Positions 7,846-15,348 of a DNA stretch of 21,842 nt are shown here, piece after piece. Position numbers and translations under genes: made by a program. A model generated the notes under the pieces. It had not been told where the DNA came from, searched no databases, and worked only from the letters and a program-made list of their open reading frames with translations. Positions within the stretch are counted from its first letter, which is position 1. Each line of letters begins with the position of its first letter. This stretch comes from Bacteroidales bacterium (lineage in GTDB: Bacteria; Bacteroidota; Bacteroidia; Bacteroidales; JAADGE01): the NCBI GenBank assembly GCA_026987795.1, contig JALSMF010000097.1:1-21842 (forward strand), read 5' to 3'.

Positions 7846-8780
7846 TCAAAATTTTTTGTTTCGCTGATAACATATAAAGGTCTTTGCCTTACATCGTCAT
7901 AAATTTTTCCGATGTATTCGCCGATTATCCACAAAAGCATAAACATAAAGCCCATAAAAATAAACAGAATTACAACCAACCACTTGTAAAGGTGATAATA
8001 GACACCGTTTACCAAAACATCAAATACCTGATACAAGAGCAAACCAAAACCGCTTATCGTGCTTATTAATCCAAGTAAAAACCCGATTCTTAAAGGCAAC
8101 ATTGAAAAATTAAAGACACCGTCCATACCGAGTTTTGCAAGCTTTCCGAAAGTGTAATTAGATTCTCCTTTTTGCCTGTCGGGGCGTTGATAATCTACAA
8201 AATCATGTTTAAAGCCTGTCCACGCAACCATACCTCGCAAATATCTGGAATGTTCGGGCATTTCATTGATTTCGGATAAAACTTTTTGGTCAACCAAGCG
8301 AAAATCACCGACATTTTTCGGTATGTCAATGCGGGTAAATTTGCCCATTATACGGTAGTATATTTTTGAGCCCAATCGTTTTATAAAATTATCTTTTCGA
8401 AAATTCCGGCGCCTGGCATAAACGATATGATTCCCTTCTTTCCATTTCTTAATCATTTGTTCAATAACTTCCGGCGGGTCTTGCAAATCGCAGTCCATTG
8501 AAATAACAGCTTCGCCCGATGCAAATTTTAAACCGGCGGAAAGTGCCGCCTGATGCCCGAAATTCCGGCTTAAATTCAGATATTTTACCCTTTTTTCTTT
8601 TTCCGTTAATTCATTTAAAACGGTAAGTGTTTTATCCGTACTGCCGTCATTAACAAATATTAACTCCCAAGTGTCATCGGTATTTTTCATAAGTTGTTTT
8701 ATCCTTTTATAAAGAGCTTCTATATTTGCTTCTTCATTATATGCCGGAACAACGAAAGAATATTTCGGATTTTCGTTCAT
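7842..8780 (-). CDS. GT2 polyprenyl-phosphate glycosyltransferase (DPM1/ArnC/GtrB-like)
   Basis: This 312-residue protein has a cytoplasmic GT-A domain and two C-terminal membrane segments. Visible motifs are FVVPAYNEEANI (9-20), FVNDGSTDKT (42-51), the metal-binding region MDCDLQDPPEVI (95-106) and NVGDFRLVDQKVL (156-168), then EHSRYLRGMVAWTGF. Transmembrane helices lie at about 227-253 and 265-290, and the tail YIGKIYDDVRQRPLYVI is typical of the GtrB/ArnC branch. These enzymes transfer a sugar from a nucleotide donor to polyprenyl phosphate on the inner face of the membrane, producing the donor used by periplasmic GT39/ArnT-type enzymes, one of which is in this operon. It is the first gene of the minus-strand operon, and a TAnnTTTG box lies just upstream. 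The sugar is not determined. Confidence 0.9.
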   Translation of the reverse strand: MNENPKYSFVVPAYNEEANIEALYKRIKQLMKNTDDTWELIFVNDGSTDKTLTVLNELTEKEKRVKYLNLSRNFGHQAALSAGLKFASGEAVISMDCDLQDPPEVIEQMIKKWKEGNHIVYARRRNFRKDNFIKRLGSKIYYRIMGKFTRIDIPKNVGDFRLVDQKVLSEINEMPEHSRYLRGMVAWTGFKHDFVDYQRPDRQKGESNYTFGKLAKLGMDGVFNFSMLPLRIGFLLGLISTISGFGLLLYQVFDVLVNGVYYHLYKWLVVILFIFMGFMFMLLWIIGEYIGKIYDDVRQRPLYVISETKNFE

Positions 8781-8798
8781 CTTTTAATAAATTTATTA

Positions 8799-8806
8799 CA
8801 AATTTA
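8799..8806 (-). promoter_or_regulatory. Candidate Bacteroidota -7 box for the polysaccharide operon
   Basis: On the minus strand this reads TAAATTTG, an exact match to TAnnTTTG, about 19 bases before the ATG of the GT2 gene. The expected upstream TTTG is only approximated by TTTC at a 20-base spacing, and the region is very AT-rich, so chance matches are likely. The short distance to the start would give a very short leader. Confidence 0.35.
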
Positions 8807-8956
8807 AAAAAAGATATGACTTTATTGAAATTGTTTTCGGTGCATTATATTATGCCTGAATTTTAAATTTTATAATTTTTATCCGTTTCAAAATGTATTT
8901 CATATTATTATTTTGCCGGTTAGTCTGTCTTTTTATTTATTTGAGGAATTCTGACA

Positions 8957-8996
8957 AAATAAGCTTAAACCTTTGATATGTTTAAGTGTCTTATTT
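8957..8996 (+). promoter_or_regulatory. Leader hairpin upstream of the outer-membrane receptor gene
   Basis: AAATAAG-CTTAAAC (8957-8970) pairs with GTTTAAG (8980-8986) and CTTATTT (8990-8996). This gives a 14-bp stem with a 3-base bulge (TGT) on the 3' side and a 9-base loop. It ends 27 bases before the preferred ATG at 9024. There is no long T-run after it, so it is not a standard terminator; it may be a 5' leader structure or an operator-like palindrome. The rest of the 8781-9023 spacer is AT-rich and shows no gene or exact TAnnTTTG box on the plus strand. Confidence 0.35.
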
Positions 8997-9023
8997 CAAT
9001 ATATAATCAAAAATAAAATATTT

Positions 9024-11474
9024 ATGAGAATTTTAATTTTAATCCCCTTTTTCCTGTTATCTTCTTTAATAATTTTTGCACAACATCCGGGAGGAGAAAT
9101 GAATCGCGAAAATATGCCGGAAGATGCAACTGTTAAAGGAACTGTGAAAAGCGAGTTTACAAAAGCTCCCGTAAAATTTGCAAATGCAGCATTGTTCAGT
9201 TTGCGAGACTCTTCGGTTATTGCCGGAGCCGTTGCTGATGAAAGCGGAAATTTTATTATCGAAAATATTCCTTACGGAAGGTATTATCTGGTAATTGATT
9301 TTATCGGATTCTATAAAAAAATAATTCCCGGTATTAAATTATTTCCGAAACAAAAAGAGTTTAATACGGGAACAATTTATCTAAAAGATGCTTCCGAAAA
9401 TATTGACGAGGTTGTTATAAGCGGAGAAAGAAACCAAGTAGAATACAAAATTGACAGAAAAGTAATCAATATTTCAAAAGATATAAACTCATCCGGCGGA
9501 ACATTGACAGATGCCCTTGAAAATGCCCCGTCGATACAAGTTGATATTGACGGCAACGTTACAATGAGAGGAAGTTCTAATTTTCAGGTTTTGATAGACG
9601 GAAAACCCACTGTTTTAGAGGCAAATGACATATTGCAGCAGATACCGGCATCGGCAGTGGAAAATGTTGAGATTATAACCAACCCCTCGGTAAAATATGA
9701 CCCTGACGGCACAACGGGAATTATCAATATTATAATGAAAAAAAATCATAAAAAAGGTGTCAGCGGTATAATTAATGCTTCAATCGGAACCGGAGATAAG
9801 TATTCGGCTGATTTTTTATTTAATGTCAGAAAGAAAAAAATCGGTTTTTATTTCGGAGCAAATTACGGCGACAGGTCAAGTTCAAGTGAAGGAAATTCTT
9901 TGAGAACTACCTTTTTAAATGATACTTCTAACTACCTGTCCTCCGAATCGGAAAGAATACACGCAAGAGAATATTATTCGGTAAAGGGCGGAGTGGATTT
10001 CTACCTGAATAAAAATAATACACTGTCTTTTTCCGGAAAATACGGTTATTTCGGATTTAAAATGAACAGTTTTTCAGACATTTACGAATATTCACTGCCG
10101 GAAACTGTTGATTTTTATACTGTAAATAACGGAAGATTTGAAATTGGCGGAGATTTTTATACGGTTACGACAGATTTTTCTCACAATTTCGCCAAAAAAG
10201 GACATTCGCTTATTTTTTCTGTTGATTATTCGGTGAGAAGCGGCGGAATAGATAATACGGTAGAAGTTTTTGAAACAGACAACAAATTCGAGCAGTTTTT
10301 TTCGGATACAAAATACAGAACATACCAAGACAGAGGAAGAGACAGGTTGAGAGCAAAGGTTGACTACACTTTACCGATAAACGAAGAAAGCAAATTTGAA
10401 GCGGGTTATCAGGTAAGGTTGCTTAATGCTGACGGTGATTATATTTACGAAGATTTTACGGGTGAAAATTGGATTGAGAATACAGATTTGAGTAATGACT
10501 TAATCTTTACAAGAAATATTCATTCGCTTTATACAAGTTATTCGGGCAAAGCTGCCGGAATAAGTTTTATGGCAGGTATAAGGGGAGAATATACCGACAG
10601 GATGATAAATCAACTTACAACCGGAGAAAAATTCCCGATAAATCGTTTTGATTTTTTTCCGAGTTTGCACTTATCAAGGCAAATAAACAAGACCGACCAA
10701 ATACAATTAAGTTACAGCAAGAGAATTAACCGTCCTCGCCATTGGTATCTTAACCCTTTTTTGAGTTATGTTGATGATTATTCGGTAAGAAAAGGAAACC
10801 CCGTTCTTCTTCCTGAATTTATTGATTCTTACGAACTTTCATACAATAAAAAAGTAAGAAAAACAACCGTAAATATTGATGCCTACTATCGGCAAACAAA
10901 TAATTCTATAAACAGGATTCAGGAATTATACAATGAAAGTACAATTTTATATACATTCGACAATTTGAATAAAGAATATGCTTACGGTTCCGAAATTTCC
11001 GGAAATATGATGCTTACAAAAAAATGGATGCTCTATGCGAATGTTAATTTATATAAATTTAATTTAGAAGGGGAAACGTCCGGAGTAACAACAGATTTAA
11101 AAAGTTTTAATTATGATATGAAACTTAACACAACTTATATGTTTACAAAAAACAGTCGGTTACAAATAAACGGATTTTATAACGCCCCGACAGTTACCGT
11201 TCAAGGTAACAGAGAAAGTTTTTATATAATTTCCGCAGCTTACCGACAAGAGCTTTTAGAAAGAAAACTTTCTGTTGTTTTGAGAGTAAACGATATTTTC
11301 AGAACAGGCAAATACATTACCGATATTGAGGGAACAGGATTTATTTCTCACAGCGAAATGCTGAGAGAATCGCCTGTTTTTATGTTAAGTTTGAGTTATA
11401 AAATTAACAATTACAAACAAAAACGAGGCGAACGAAATTTTAACGGTGAAGACGAAGGTGAAGGAATGATGTAG
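9024..11474 (+). CDS. TonB-dependent receptor-like outer membrane beta-barrel protein (CarboxypepD_reg / plug / OMP_b-brl_3)
   Basis: From the ATG at 9024 the product has 816 residues and starts with a clear signal peptide (MRILILIPFFLLSSLIIFAQ, cleavage after Q). The open frame extends 17 codons further upstream, but those codons would bury the signal peptide. Residues of about 35-115 form a carboxypeptidase-regulatory-like sandwich (ATVKGTVKS, ADESGNFIIENIPYGRYYL). A plug-like domain follows (TLTDALENAPSIQVDIDGNV, VTMRGSSNFQVLIDGKP, PASAVENVEIITNPSVKYDP). The remainder is alternating barrel strands ending in VFMLSLSYKINNYKQKRG and a short acidic Met-containing tail. This is the 'outer membrane beta-barrel family' branch, not SusC: no SusD-like partner is nearby. 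It probably acts in the outer membrane; no ligand can be assigned. It is a single-gene unit closed by a strong terminator. Confidence 0.85.
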   Translation: MRILILIPFFLLSSLIIFAQHPGGEMNRENMPEDATVKGTVKSEFTKAPVKFANAALFSLRDSSVIAGAVADESGNFIIENIPYGRYYLVIDFIGFYKKIIPGIKLFPKQKEFNTGTIYLKDASENIDEVVISGERNQVEYKIDRKVINISKDINSSGGTLTDALENAPSIQVDIDGNVTMRGSSNFQVLIDGKPTVLEANDILQQIPASAVENVEIITNPSVKYDPDGTTGIINIIMKKNHKKGVSGIINASIGTGDKYSADFLFNVRKKKIGFYFGANYGDRSSSSEGNSLRTTFLNDTSNYLSSESERIHAREYYSVKGGVDFYLNKNNTLSFSGKYGYFGFKMNSFSDIYEYSLPETVDFYTVNNGRFEIGGDFYTVTTDFSHNFAKKGHSLIFSVDYSVRSGGIDNTVEVFETDNKFEQFFSDTKYRTYQDRGRDRLRAKVDYTLPINEESKFEAGYQVRLLNADGDYIYEDFTGENWIENTDLSNDLIFTRNIHSLYTSYSGKAAGISFMAGIRGEYTDRMINQLTTGEKFPINRFDFFPSLHLSRQINKTDQIQLSYSKRINRPRHWYLNPFLSYVDDYSVRKGNPVLLPEFIDSYELSYNKKVRKTTVNIDAYYRQTNNSINRIQELYNESTILYTFDNLNKEYAYGSEISGNMMLTKKWMLYANVNLYKFNLEGETSGVTTDLKSFNYDMKLNTTYMFTKNSRLQINGFYNAPTVTVQGNRESFYIISAAYRQELLERKLSVVLRVNDIFRTGKYITDIEGTGFISHSEMLRESPVFMLSLSYKINNYKQKRGERNFNGEDEGEGMM

Positions 11475-11500
11475 TAATCTTTTTAACACTAACATTATAA

Positions 11501-11537
11501 AAAAGGTCTGATACTTAATTGTATCGGACCTTTTTTG
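11501..11537. terminator. Bidirectional intrinsic terminator
   Basis: The arms AAAAGGTCTGATAC (11501-11514) and GTATCGGACCTTTT (11521-11534) pair over 14 positions with one U-G wobble in the plus transcript and a TTAATT loop, followed by T residues. It lies 26 bases after the receptor stop and 29 bases before the end of the converging HPF-like gene. The A-run on the 5' side allows it to serve both strands. Confidence 0.88.
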
Positions 11538-11565
11538 TTACCGTTCAAATATTATTGATATTATT

Positions 11566-11904
11566 TTATTTTTTACGGTTTTTTCTTTTGTATTCATAAT
11601 CTTTTCTTTCCAACTCATATTGTCTCTTTACAGTTTTTTTGAATTCGGAAAACAATCCTGTCAGAACTTTTTTAACGTCTTTTCCCTCTTCGGCAAGCAA
11701 AACTTTTTTACTCTTCAAATTTATTGATGCACTTACTTTGTATAAAGAAGACGAATAATCAAAAATAACTTCAAGGGTTAAATCTTTATCATATTTTTTA
11801 AAAAGTTCTTTATAATATTCTGATTTTTCCTCACATATTTTTTTAACTTCATCTCTTAAATTTTCCTCAACTTCGTTTACGTTTTTCAAAATTAATTTTG
11901 TCAT
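11566..11904 (-). CDS. HPF/RaiA-like (S30AE) ribosome-associated protein, divergent
   Basis: The product has 112 residues, is very Lys-rich and has no signal peptide or membrane segment. A helix (about 10-38) is followed by strands DLTLEVIFDYSSS and LYKVSASINLKSKKVLLAEEGKDV, then a helix DVKKVLTGLFSEFKKTVKRQYELERK and a basic tail KRKNRKK. The beta-beta-alpha order, the 'A-E-G-x-D-x-x-x-x-x' turn into the long amphipathic helix and the basic end match the short hibernation-promoting factor fold. By family knowledge these proteins bind the 30S decoding region and favour ribosome hibernation. Overall identity appears low, so I rate the family call as moderate. It is preceded on its own strand by a terminator hairpin 20 bases upstream, so it depends on read-through from the YfdX gene or on its own unrecognised promoter. 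Confidence 0.55.
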   Translation of the reverse strand: MTKLILKNVNEVEENLRDEVKKICEEKSEYYKELFKKYDKDLTLEVIFDYSSSLYKVSASINLKSKKVLLAEEGKDVKKVLTGLFSEFKKTVKRQYELERKDYEYKRKNRKK

Positions 11905-11922
11905 AATATATTTTTTAGAATT

Positions 11923-11959
11923 AAAAGCCCGACCTTTTCAATCGGGCTGATTTTTTTTA
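11923..11959. terminator. Intrinsic terminator downstream of the YfdX-family gene
   Basis: AGCCCGA (11926-11932) pairs with TCGGGCT (11942-11948) around a 9-base loop. On the minus strand it is followed by TTTTAATT, a short T-rich tract; on the plus strand by GATTTTTTTTATTTT, a better one. It overlaps the stop region of the minus-strand lipoprotein gene and sits just before the HPF-like start, so termination is probably partial. Confidence 0.7.
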
Positions 11960-12919
11960 TTTTATGTCATTCTTGTCTTTTCTCGGAAACAGCCTTTCTT
12001 TAAATTTTAAAATATCTTTTTTCAGAGAATCAAATTTCGGCTGACTGTCAGATTTATCTTTAACTGATTTTTTAATCACCTCTATCGATTTTGTCAAAGC
12101 CTTAAAATCTTTATCTTTATTGCCGTATCCCATTTCTTCCGCTAATTGCAGTTGATAATCGGCAGCATCTAAAAGGTTCAGAACTTTATCTGAATTTTCA
12201 TGGCTTTCAGCATCTGTTTTACCGGCTTCAATTATCATTTGCTCGGCTTTTAAAACAGGCAAGGGTAATACTGTTTCGGTAACCACTATCGTTGAAGGTA
12301 ATTGTCGTAATATAACTTTTGCTTCTTCAGTTTTATTTTCTTCAGCCAAAGCTGTTGCTAATTTTACTGCATCCGGATAGGTTGCAAGCGGAATATAATA
12401 ATCCGTAATTATAATTTCGCTTTTCAAACCTTTAAGCAATTCGGCTGCTTCCTGATAATATCCCTGCGACATAGACTTTTTAGCCGATTTTACTATTTCT
12501 CTTACCGTTTCAATATCGGTAATCAACTCATTTTTTCTGAAACTTACGTCAGCCAAAATAAACTCTGCCGAAGGGTCTTTGGTAAGCAGAACTTCTAATT
12601 TTCCGATTAATTTATGTGCTGCACTTACAGCTTCTTCTGTTTTATTTTCTTCAAGAAGATTTAAAATCCCCTGAGTTTCCGCAACAGCCGTAAATGCTTC
12701 GGCAATTATACTGTCTTTATCTGCCGATACTTCATTCTCAATTTCCCTGTTTACCGCTGCATATAAACTGTCGGTAACAGCTTGTTCAATTTTTACGTTA
12801 TCGGGAATACTTGCTTCATTTCCGATTCCTGCATTGTTTGAGTTATTTTTATCTTGTCCGCACGAACTGATTAAAACGCTTGCGGATAAAAACAACAATA
12901 AAAAACCTAACCTTTTCAT
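11957..12919 (-). CDS. YfdX-family lipoprotein
   Basis: This is a 320-residue protein with a lipoprotein signal (MKRLGFLLLFLSASVLISSC, lipobox Cys20) followed by an Asn-rich linker, so it should be lipid-anchored in the periplasm-facing membrane leaflet. The body is helical. Residues of about 75-115 (TAVAETQGILNLLEENKTEEAVSA) and 150-230 carry the YfdX signature: GYYQEAAELL, a Val/Ile-rich stretch with DYYIPL, a repeated LAEENKTEEAK segment and VVTETVLPLPVLKAEQMI. The two segments ending in NKTEEA look like an internal repeat of a helical hairpin. YfdX of enteric bacteria is a periplasmic acid-stress-linked chaperone-like protein; here only the fold family is claimed. A TAnnTTTG box lies 67 bases upstream. 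A terminator follows directly. Confidence 0.8.
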   Translation of the reverse strand: MKRLGFLLLFLSASVLISSCGQDKNNSNNAGIGNEASIPDNVKIEQAVTDSLYAAVNREIENEVSADKDSIIAEAFTAVAETQGILNLLEENKTEEAVSAAHKLIGKLEVLLTKDPSAEFILADVSFRKNELITDIETVREIVKSAKKSMSQGYYQEAAELLKGLKSEIIITDYYIPLATYPDAVKLATALAEENKTEEAKVILRQLPSTIVVTETVLPLPVLKAEQMIIEAGKTDAESHENSDKVLNLLDAADYQLQLAEEMGYGNKDKDFKALTKSIEVIKKSVKDKSDSQPKFDSLKKDILKFKERLFPRKDKNDIK

Positions 12920-12985
12920 AACTTCTAAATTTAAAATTTATTAATAATTACACGTTAGATTTCTTATCAATATATATTCCCAACA

Positions 12986-12993
12986 CAAAAATA
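12986..12993 (-). promoter_or_regulatory. Candidate -7 box for the YfdX-family gene
   Basis: The minus strand reads TATTTTTG, an exact TAnnTTTG match. It would place the transcript start near 12979 with a leader of about 60 bases. No TTTG is found at the expected upstream distance, where the GC-rich inverted repeats lie instead. Confidence 0.4.
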
Positions 12994-13014
12994 CAGCCAC
13001 AATGTCCCATCTTG

Positions 13015-13040
13015 CCTGCCCGCAGGTGTCATTTTGACAC
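13015..13040. repeat. Two adjoining short inverted repeats in a GC-richer patch
   Basis: CCTGC-CC-GCAGG (13015-13026) is directly followed, sharing one base, by GTGTCA-TTT-TGACAC (13026-13040). The patch is clearly richer in G and C than the rest of the spacer 12920-13080. It lies 22 bases upstream of the candidate YfdX -7 box and about 40 bases past the stop of the outer membrane gene. Possibilities are a regulator binding site, a REP-like element or a weak terminator; no T-run follows on the minus strand. Confidence 0.45.
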
Positions 13041-13080
13041 ACAAGGTATTCTGTTTTCTTAATTCGAGACTGTTATAATT

Positions 13081-13920
13081 TTATTCCGCAGTATTATTAC
13101 TTGTGCTTTTATTGTTCAGTGAATATCCTAAACCAAACTGCATATAATACCCCAAAATATTATGACTTATATAAGCTGCGTCTAAAACTATTCCCTTGTA
13201 ATTATACCCCAATCCGAAACTGTATTTAGTCGGATTTGTAGCAATACCGGTTCGTATAAACAGCCCTTGTATCAGGTTGTATTCAGTTCCTGCCCTGAAA
13301 ACAAGCGGTTTATCAATTTCTTTTTCTGTTTCTGCCGTAACTATAACTTTTTCTGAAAAATAATACCCTGCTCCTATTCTCAGTACAGACGTAAGATAAT
13401 CTTCAGTTCCGCTTAATTTAGCCCTCCAAGGATTAAAAACATGAGCTCCTATGTACAACTTCTCAACCGGCTCGGCAATAAAACCTATTTCACCGACAGC
13501 AGTTCCCGTATTTCCGTAATTAAGCTGGGCAAAGCGCAGATAATCAAGTTGGATACCGGCAGTTATCCGTTTCCCGAGACGTTTTGAAAAAGCAAGTCCG
13601 AATTTACTGAAATTTGAAAATTCATTTCCGTTATAAGAATAATTTATCCCTGCAACCCCGTATTGTTCTACAGGCATTGCAGCCGAGAAAGCAATATCTC
13701 TCAAATCGGGCATATTAAATATATCAGAATAAAACAAGCCTGCAGAAAATACCGGCAAATCCGCTAAGCCTGCCTGATTATGATAACTTGACCAGATATC
13801 TGAAATCACGATACCGGAACCTGCCATTCCGCCTTGACGTGCTCCGGATTCTGTCTGATATTGAGAAAAAGAGGTAAAATTCAGAAGAAAAACTGAAAAA
13901 GTAAAAAGAATATATCTCAT
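13081..13920 (-). CDS. Small outer membrane beta-barrel protein (PorV/FadL-like fold)
   Basis: The product has 279 residues with a signal peptide (MRYILFTFSVFLLNFTSFSQ). The mature N-terminus contains SGARQGGMAGSGIVISDIWSSYHNQAGLA (in three consecutive blocks at about 24-52). This 'GAR..GMAG..V..SD.WS...NQAGLA' pattern is typical of Bacteroidota outer membrane proteins of the PorV/PorQ and FadL-like group. The rest is about 12 alternating amphipathic strands with aromatic girdles (AGLFYSDIF, GVAGINYSY, KLYIGAHVF, GLFIRTGIAT, SFGLGYNYKG) and ends in a strand FGLGYSL plus a polar tail. At 279 residues it is shorter than PorV or FadL. Function unknown; it may be a transport pore or a structural protein. 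It is transcribed alone on the minus strand, with no clear terminator. Confidence 0.7.
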   Translation of the reverse strand: MRYILFTFSVFLLNFTSFSQYQTESGARQGGMAGSGIVISDIWSSYHNQAGLADLPVFSAGLFYSDIFNMPDLRDIAFSAAMPVEQYGVAGINYSYNGNEFSNFSKFGLAFSKRLGKRITAGIQLDYLRFAQLNYGNTGTAVGEIGFIAEPVEKLYIGAHVFNPWRAKLSGTEDYLTSVLRIGAGYYFSEKVIVTAETEKEIDKPLVFRAGTEYNLIQGLFIRTGIATNPTKYSFGLGYNYKGIVLDAAYISHNILGYYMQFGLGYSLNNKSTSNNTAE

Positions 13921-14119
13921 ATGTTTAAAATTAAATGAACTTTTACAAAGAAAAGCATTTTAAAAATAACTGCTTAATTATTTATGAAAATAATTTTTAT
14001 TTTTTTCGATATTTTTCTGTATCATAAATATTTTAAAGTTACGTGTAATTTTAAAATCATTTTCTTTAAAAAAACGCTGAACTTTGTTATTTTTTTAATA
14101 AATTATACCTTTATTTTTG

Positions 14120-14127
14120 TAAATTTG
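14120..14127 (+). promoter_or_regulatory. Candidate -7 box for the hpt-adk fusion gene
   Basis: TAAATTTG matches TAnnTTTG exactly, 27 bases before the ATG at 14155. It predicts a transcript start near 14134, which would also exclude the longer upstream reading frame as coding. No TTTG occurs at the usual 18-20 base spacing; the nearest lies 33 bases upstream. The rest of the 13921-14154 spacer shows no gene. Confidence 0.45.
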
Positions 14128-14154
14128 CATTTTTTTACAAGAATCCTCGAAATT

Positions 14155-15288
14155 ATGACTATTAAACTGCTTGACAAAGAGTTTGAATTAACTATTCCTA
14201 CAAAAAAAATTCAAGATGCCATCCAGGATATGGCAGATGAGATGAATGCACAATTATTTAATAAAGATGTTGTTTTTGTAGCGATACTAAACGGTGCGTT
14301 TATGTTTGCCGCCGATTTATTTAAACGTATTGAATTTGACGCAAGAATTTCTTTCATAAAGTTTGCTTCATACGAAGGGACAGAGTCAACGGGAAATGTA
14401 AAAAAACTCATTGGTCTTAATGAAGATTTAACGGGAAAAACGGTTGTGGTTTTGGAAGATATTGTTGATTCCGGTATAACAATGGAGAAAATCGTTGACC
14501 AAATAAACGAATTGAATCCGGCAGAAATAAGAATAGCAACACTTCTTCTTAAGCCAGATGCGTTTATGAAGAATTATATGATAAACTATATAGGAATGGA
14601 AATTCCTAATGATTTTATTGTCGGCTACGGCTTAGATTACAACGGATACGGAAGAAATCTTACTGCAATTTACACTCACGGGCAACAACCGGCAAAGGCT
14701 ATTTCAAATGTTAAATATTTCCTTCTTTTCGGCCCTCCCGGAGCAGGAAAGGGAACTCAGTCTAAGAAAATAATCGAAAAATATAACCTCGTCCACTTAT
14801 CAACGGGAGATATTTTGAGAAAAGAATTAGAAACAAATTCAAGACTCGGTCAAATTGCTAAAAACTATATGAACAAAGGCGGACTGGTTCCCGATGATAT
14901 TATCCTCGGAATGATTGCAAAAGAAATTGAGGCTAATAAAGGAACAAGAGGTGTTGTTCTTGACGGTTTTCCGAGAACCGTTGAACAGGCAAAAGGGCTG
15001 GAAAAAATATTAAAAGACAAAAACTATGAGGTTTCTGCAATGTTTGCCCTTAATGTAAGAGAAAAAGAGCTTGTAAAAAGACTGCTGAAAAGAGCCGAAG
15101 AGGGCGGAAGAGTTGACGATACTCCTGAAATTATTGCAAAAAGAATTAAGACCTACAAAGAACAAACAGCTCCTGTAGGCGAATATTTCAGACAAAAGGG
15201 AAAATTATACGAAATTATGGGCGAAGGCGAAGTTGACGATATTTTTGCAGATATATCGGAAATAATTGATAAACTGATGGAAAATTAG
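14155..15288 (+). CDS. hpt-adk: Fused hypoxanthine phosphoribosyltransferase-adenylate kinase
   Basis: From ATG 14155 the product has 377 residues. Residues 1-178 are a purine phosphoribosyltransferase: VAILNGAFMFAADLFKRI (42-59) and the PRPP-binding loop VVVLEDIVDSGITM (97-110), ending PNDFIVGYGLDYNGYGRNL. Residues 187-377 are an adenylate kinase: P-loop GPPGAGKGT (193-201), LSTGDILR, DGFPRT (270-275) and GGRVDDTPEIIAKRI in the short-lid form without zinc Cys residues. Both catalytic signatures are intact and the linker is only about 8 residues. The first salvages hypoxanthine/guanine with PRPP; the second interconverts AMP, ADP and ATP. The frame is open 57 codons upstream, but that part is Phe/Ile-rich, has no matching domain and crosses the promoter box, so it was excluded. 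Confidence 0.92.
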   Translation: MTIKLLDKEFELTIPTKKIQDAIQDMADEMNAQLFNKDVVFVAILNGAFMFAADLFKRIEFDARISFIKFASYEGTESTGNVKKLIGLNEDLTGKTVVVLEDIVDSGITMEKIVDQINELNPAEIRIATLLLKPDAFMKNYMINYIGMEIPNDFIVGYGLDYNGYGRNLTAIYTHGQQPAKAISNVKYFLLFGPPGAGKGTQSKKIIEKYNLVHLSTGDILRKELETNSRLGQIAKNYMNKGGLVPDDIILGMIAKEIEANKGTRGVVLDGFPRTVEQAKGLEKILKDKNYEVSAMFALNVREKELVKRLLKRAEEGGRVDDTPEIIAKRIKTYKEQTAPVGEYFRQKGKLYEIMGEGEVDDIFADISEIIDKLMEN

Positions 15289-15310
15289 CAGTTTTGTTTT
15301 ATAAAAAATT

Positions 15311-15347
15311 AAGGGAACATTATTTTTTTATAATGCTCCCTTTTCTG
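15311..15347. terminator. Bidirectional intrinsic terminator between converging genes
   Basis: AAGGGAACATTAT (15311-15323) and ATAATGCTCCCTT (15330-15342) form a 13-position stem with a T6 loop. The single non-Watson-Crick position is a mismatch in the plus transcript and a G-U wobble in the minus transcript. T-rich sequence follows on both strands. It closes the hpt-adk gene (plus) and the redox operon (minus, stop at 15349). Confidence 0.85.
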
Positions 15348-15348
15348 T

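Noticed and set aside
8973..9023. Upstream start for the outer-membrane receptor
   Set aside because: The 17 extra residues would precede a complete signal peptide, and this start lies inside the leader hairpin.
10092..10328. Minus-strand open frame inside the receptor gene
   Set aside because: Low-complexity antisense of barrel strands, with no recognisable domain or start context.
13984..14154. N-terminal extension of the hpt-adk protein
   Set aside because: The 57 extra codons are Phe/Ile-rich, match no domain and cross a TAAATTTG promoter-like box; a normal Hpt N-terminus starts at 14155.
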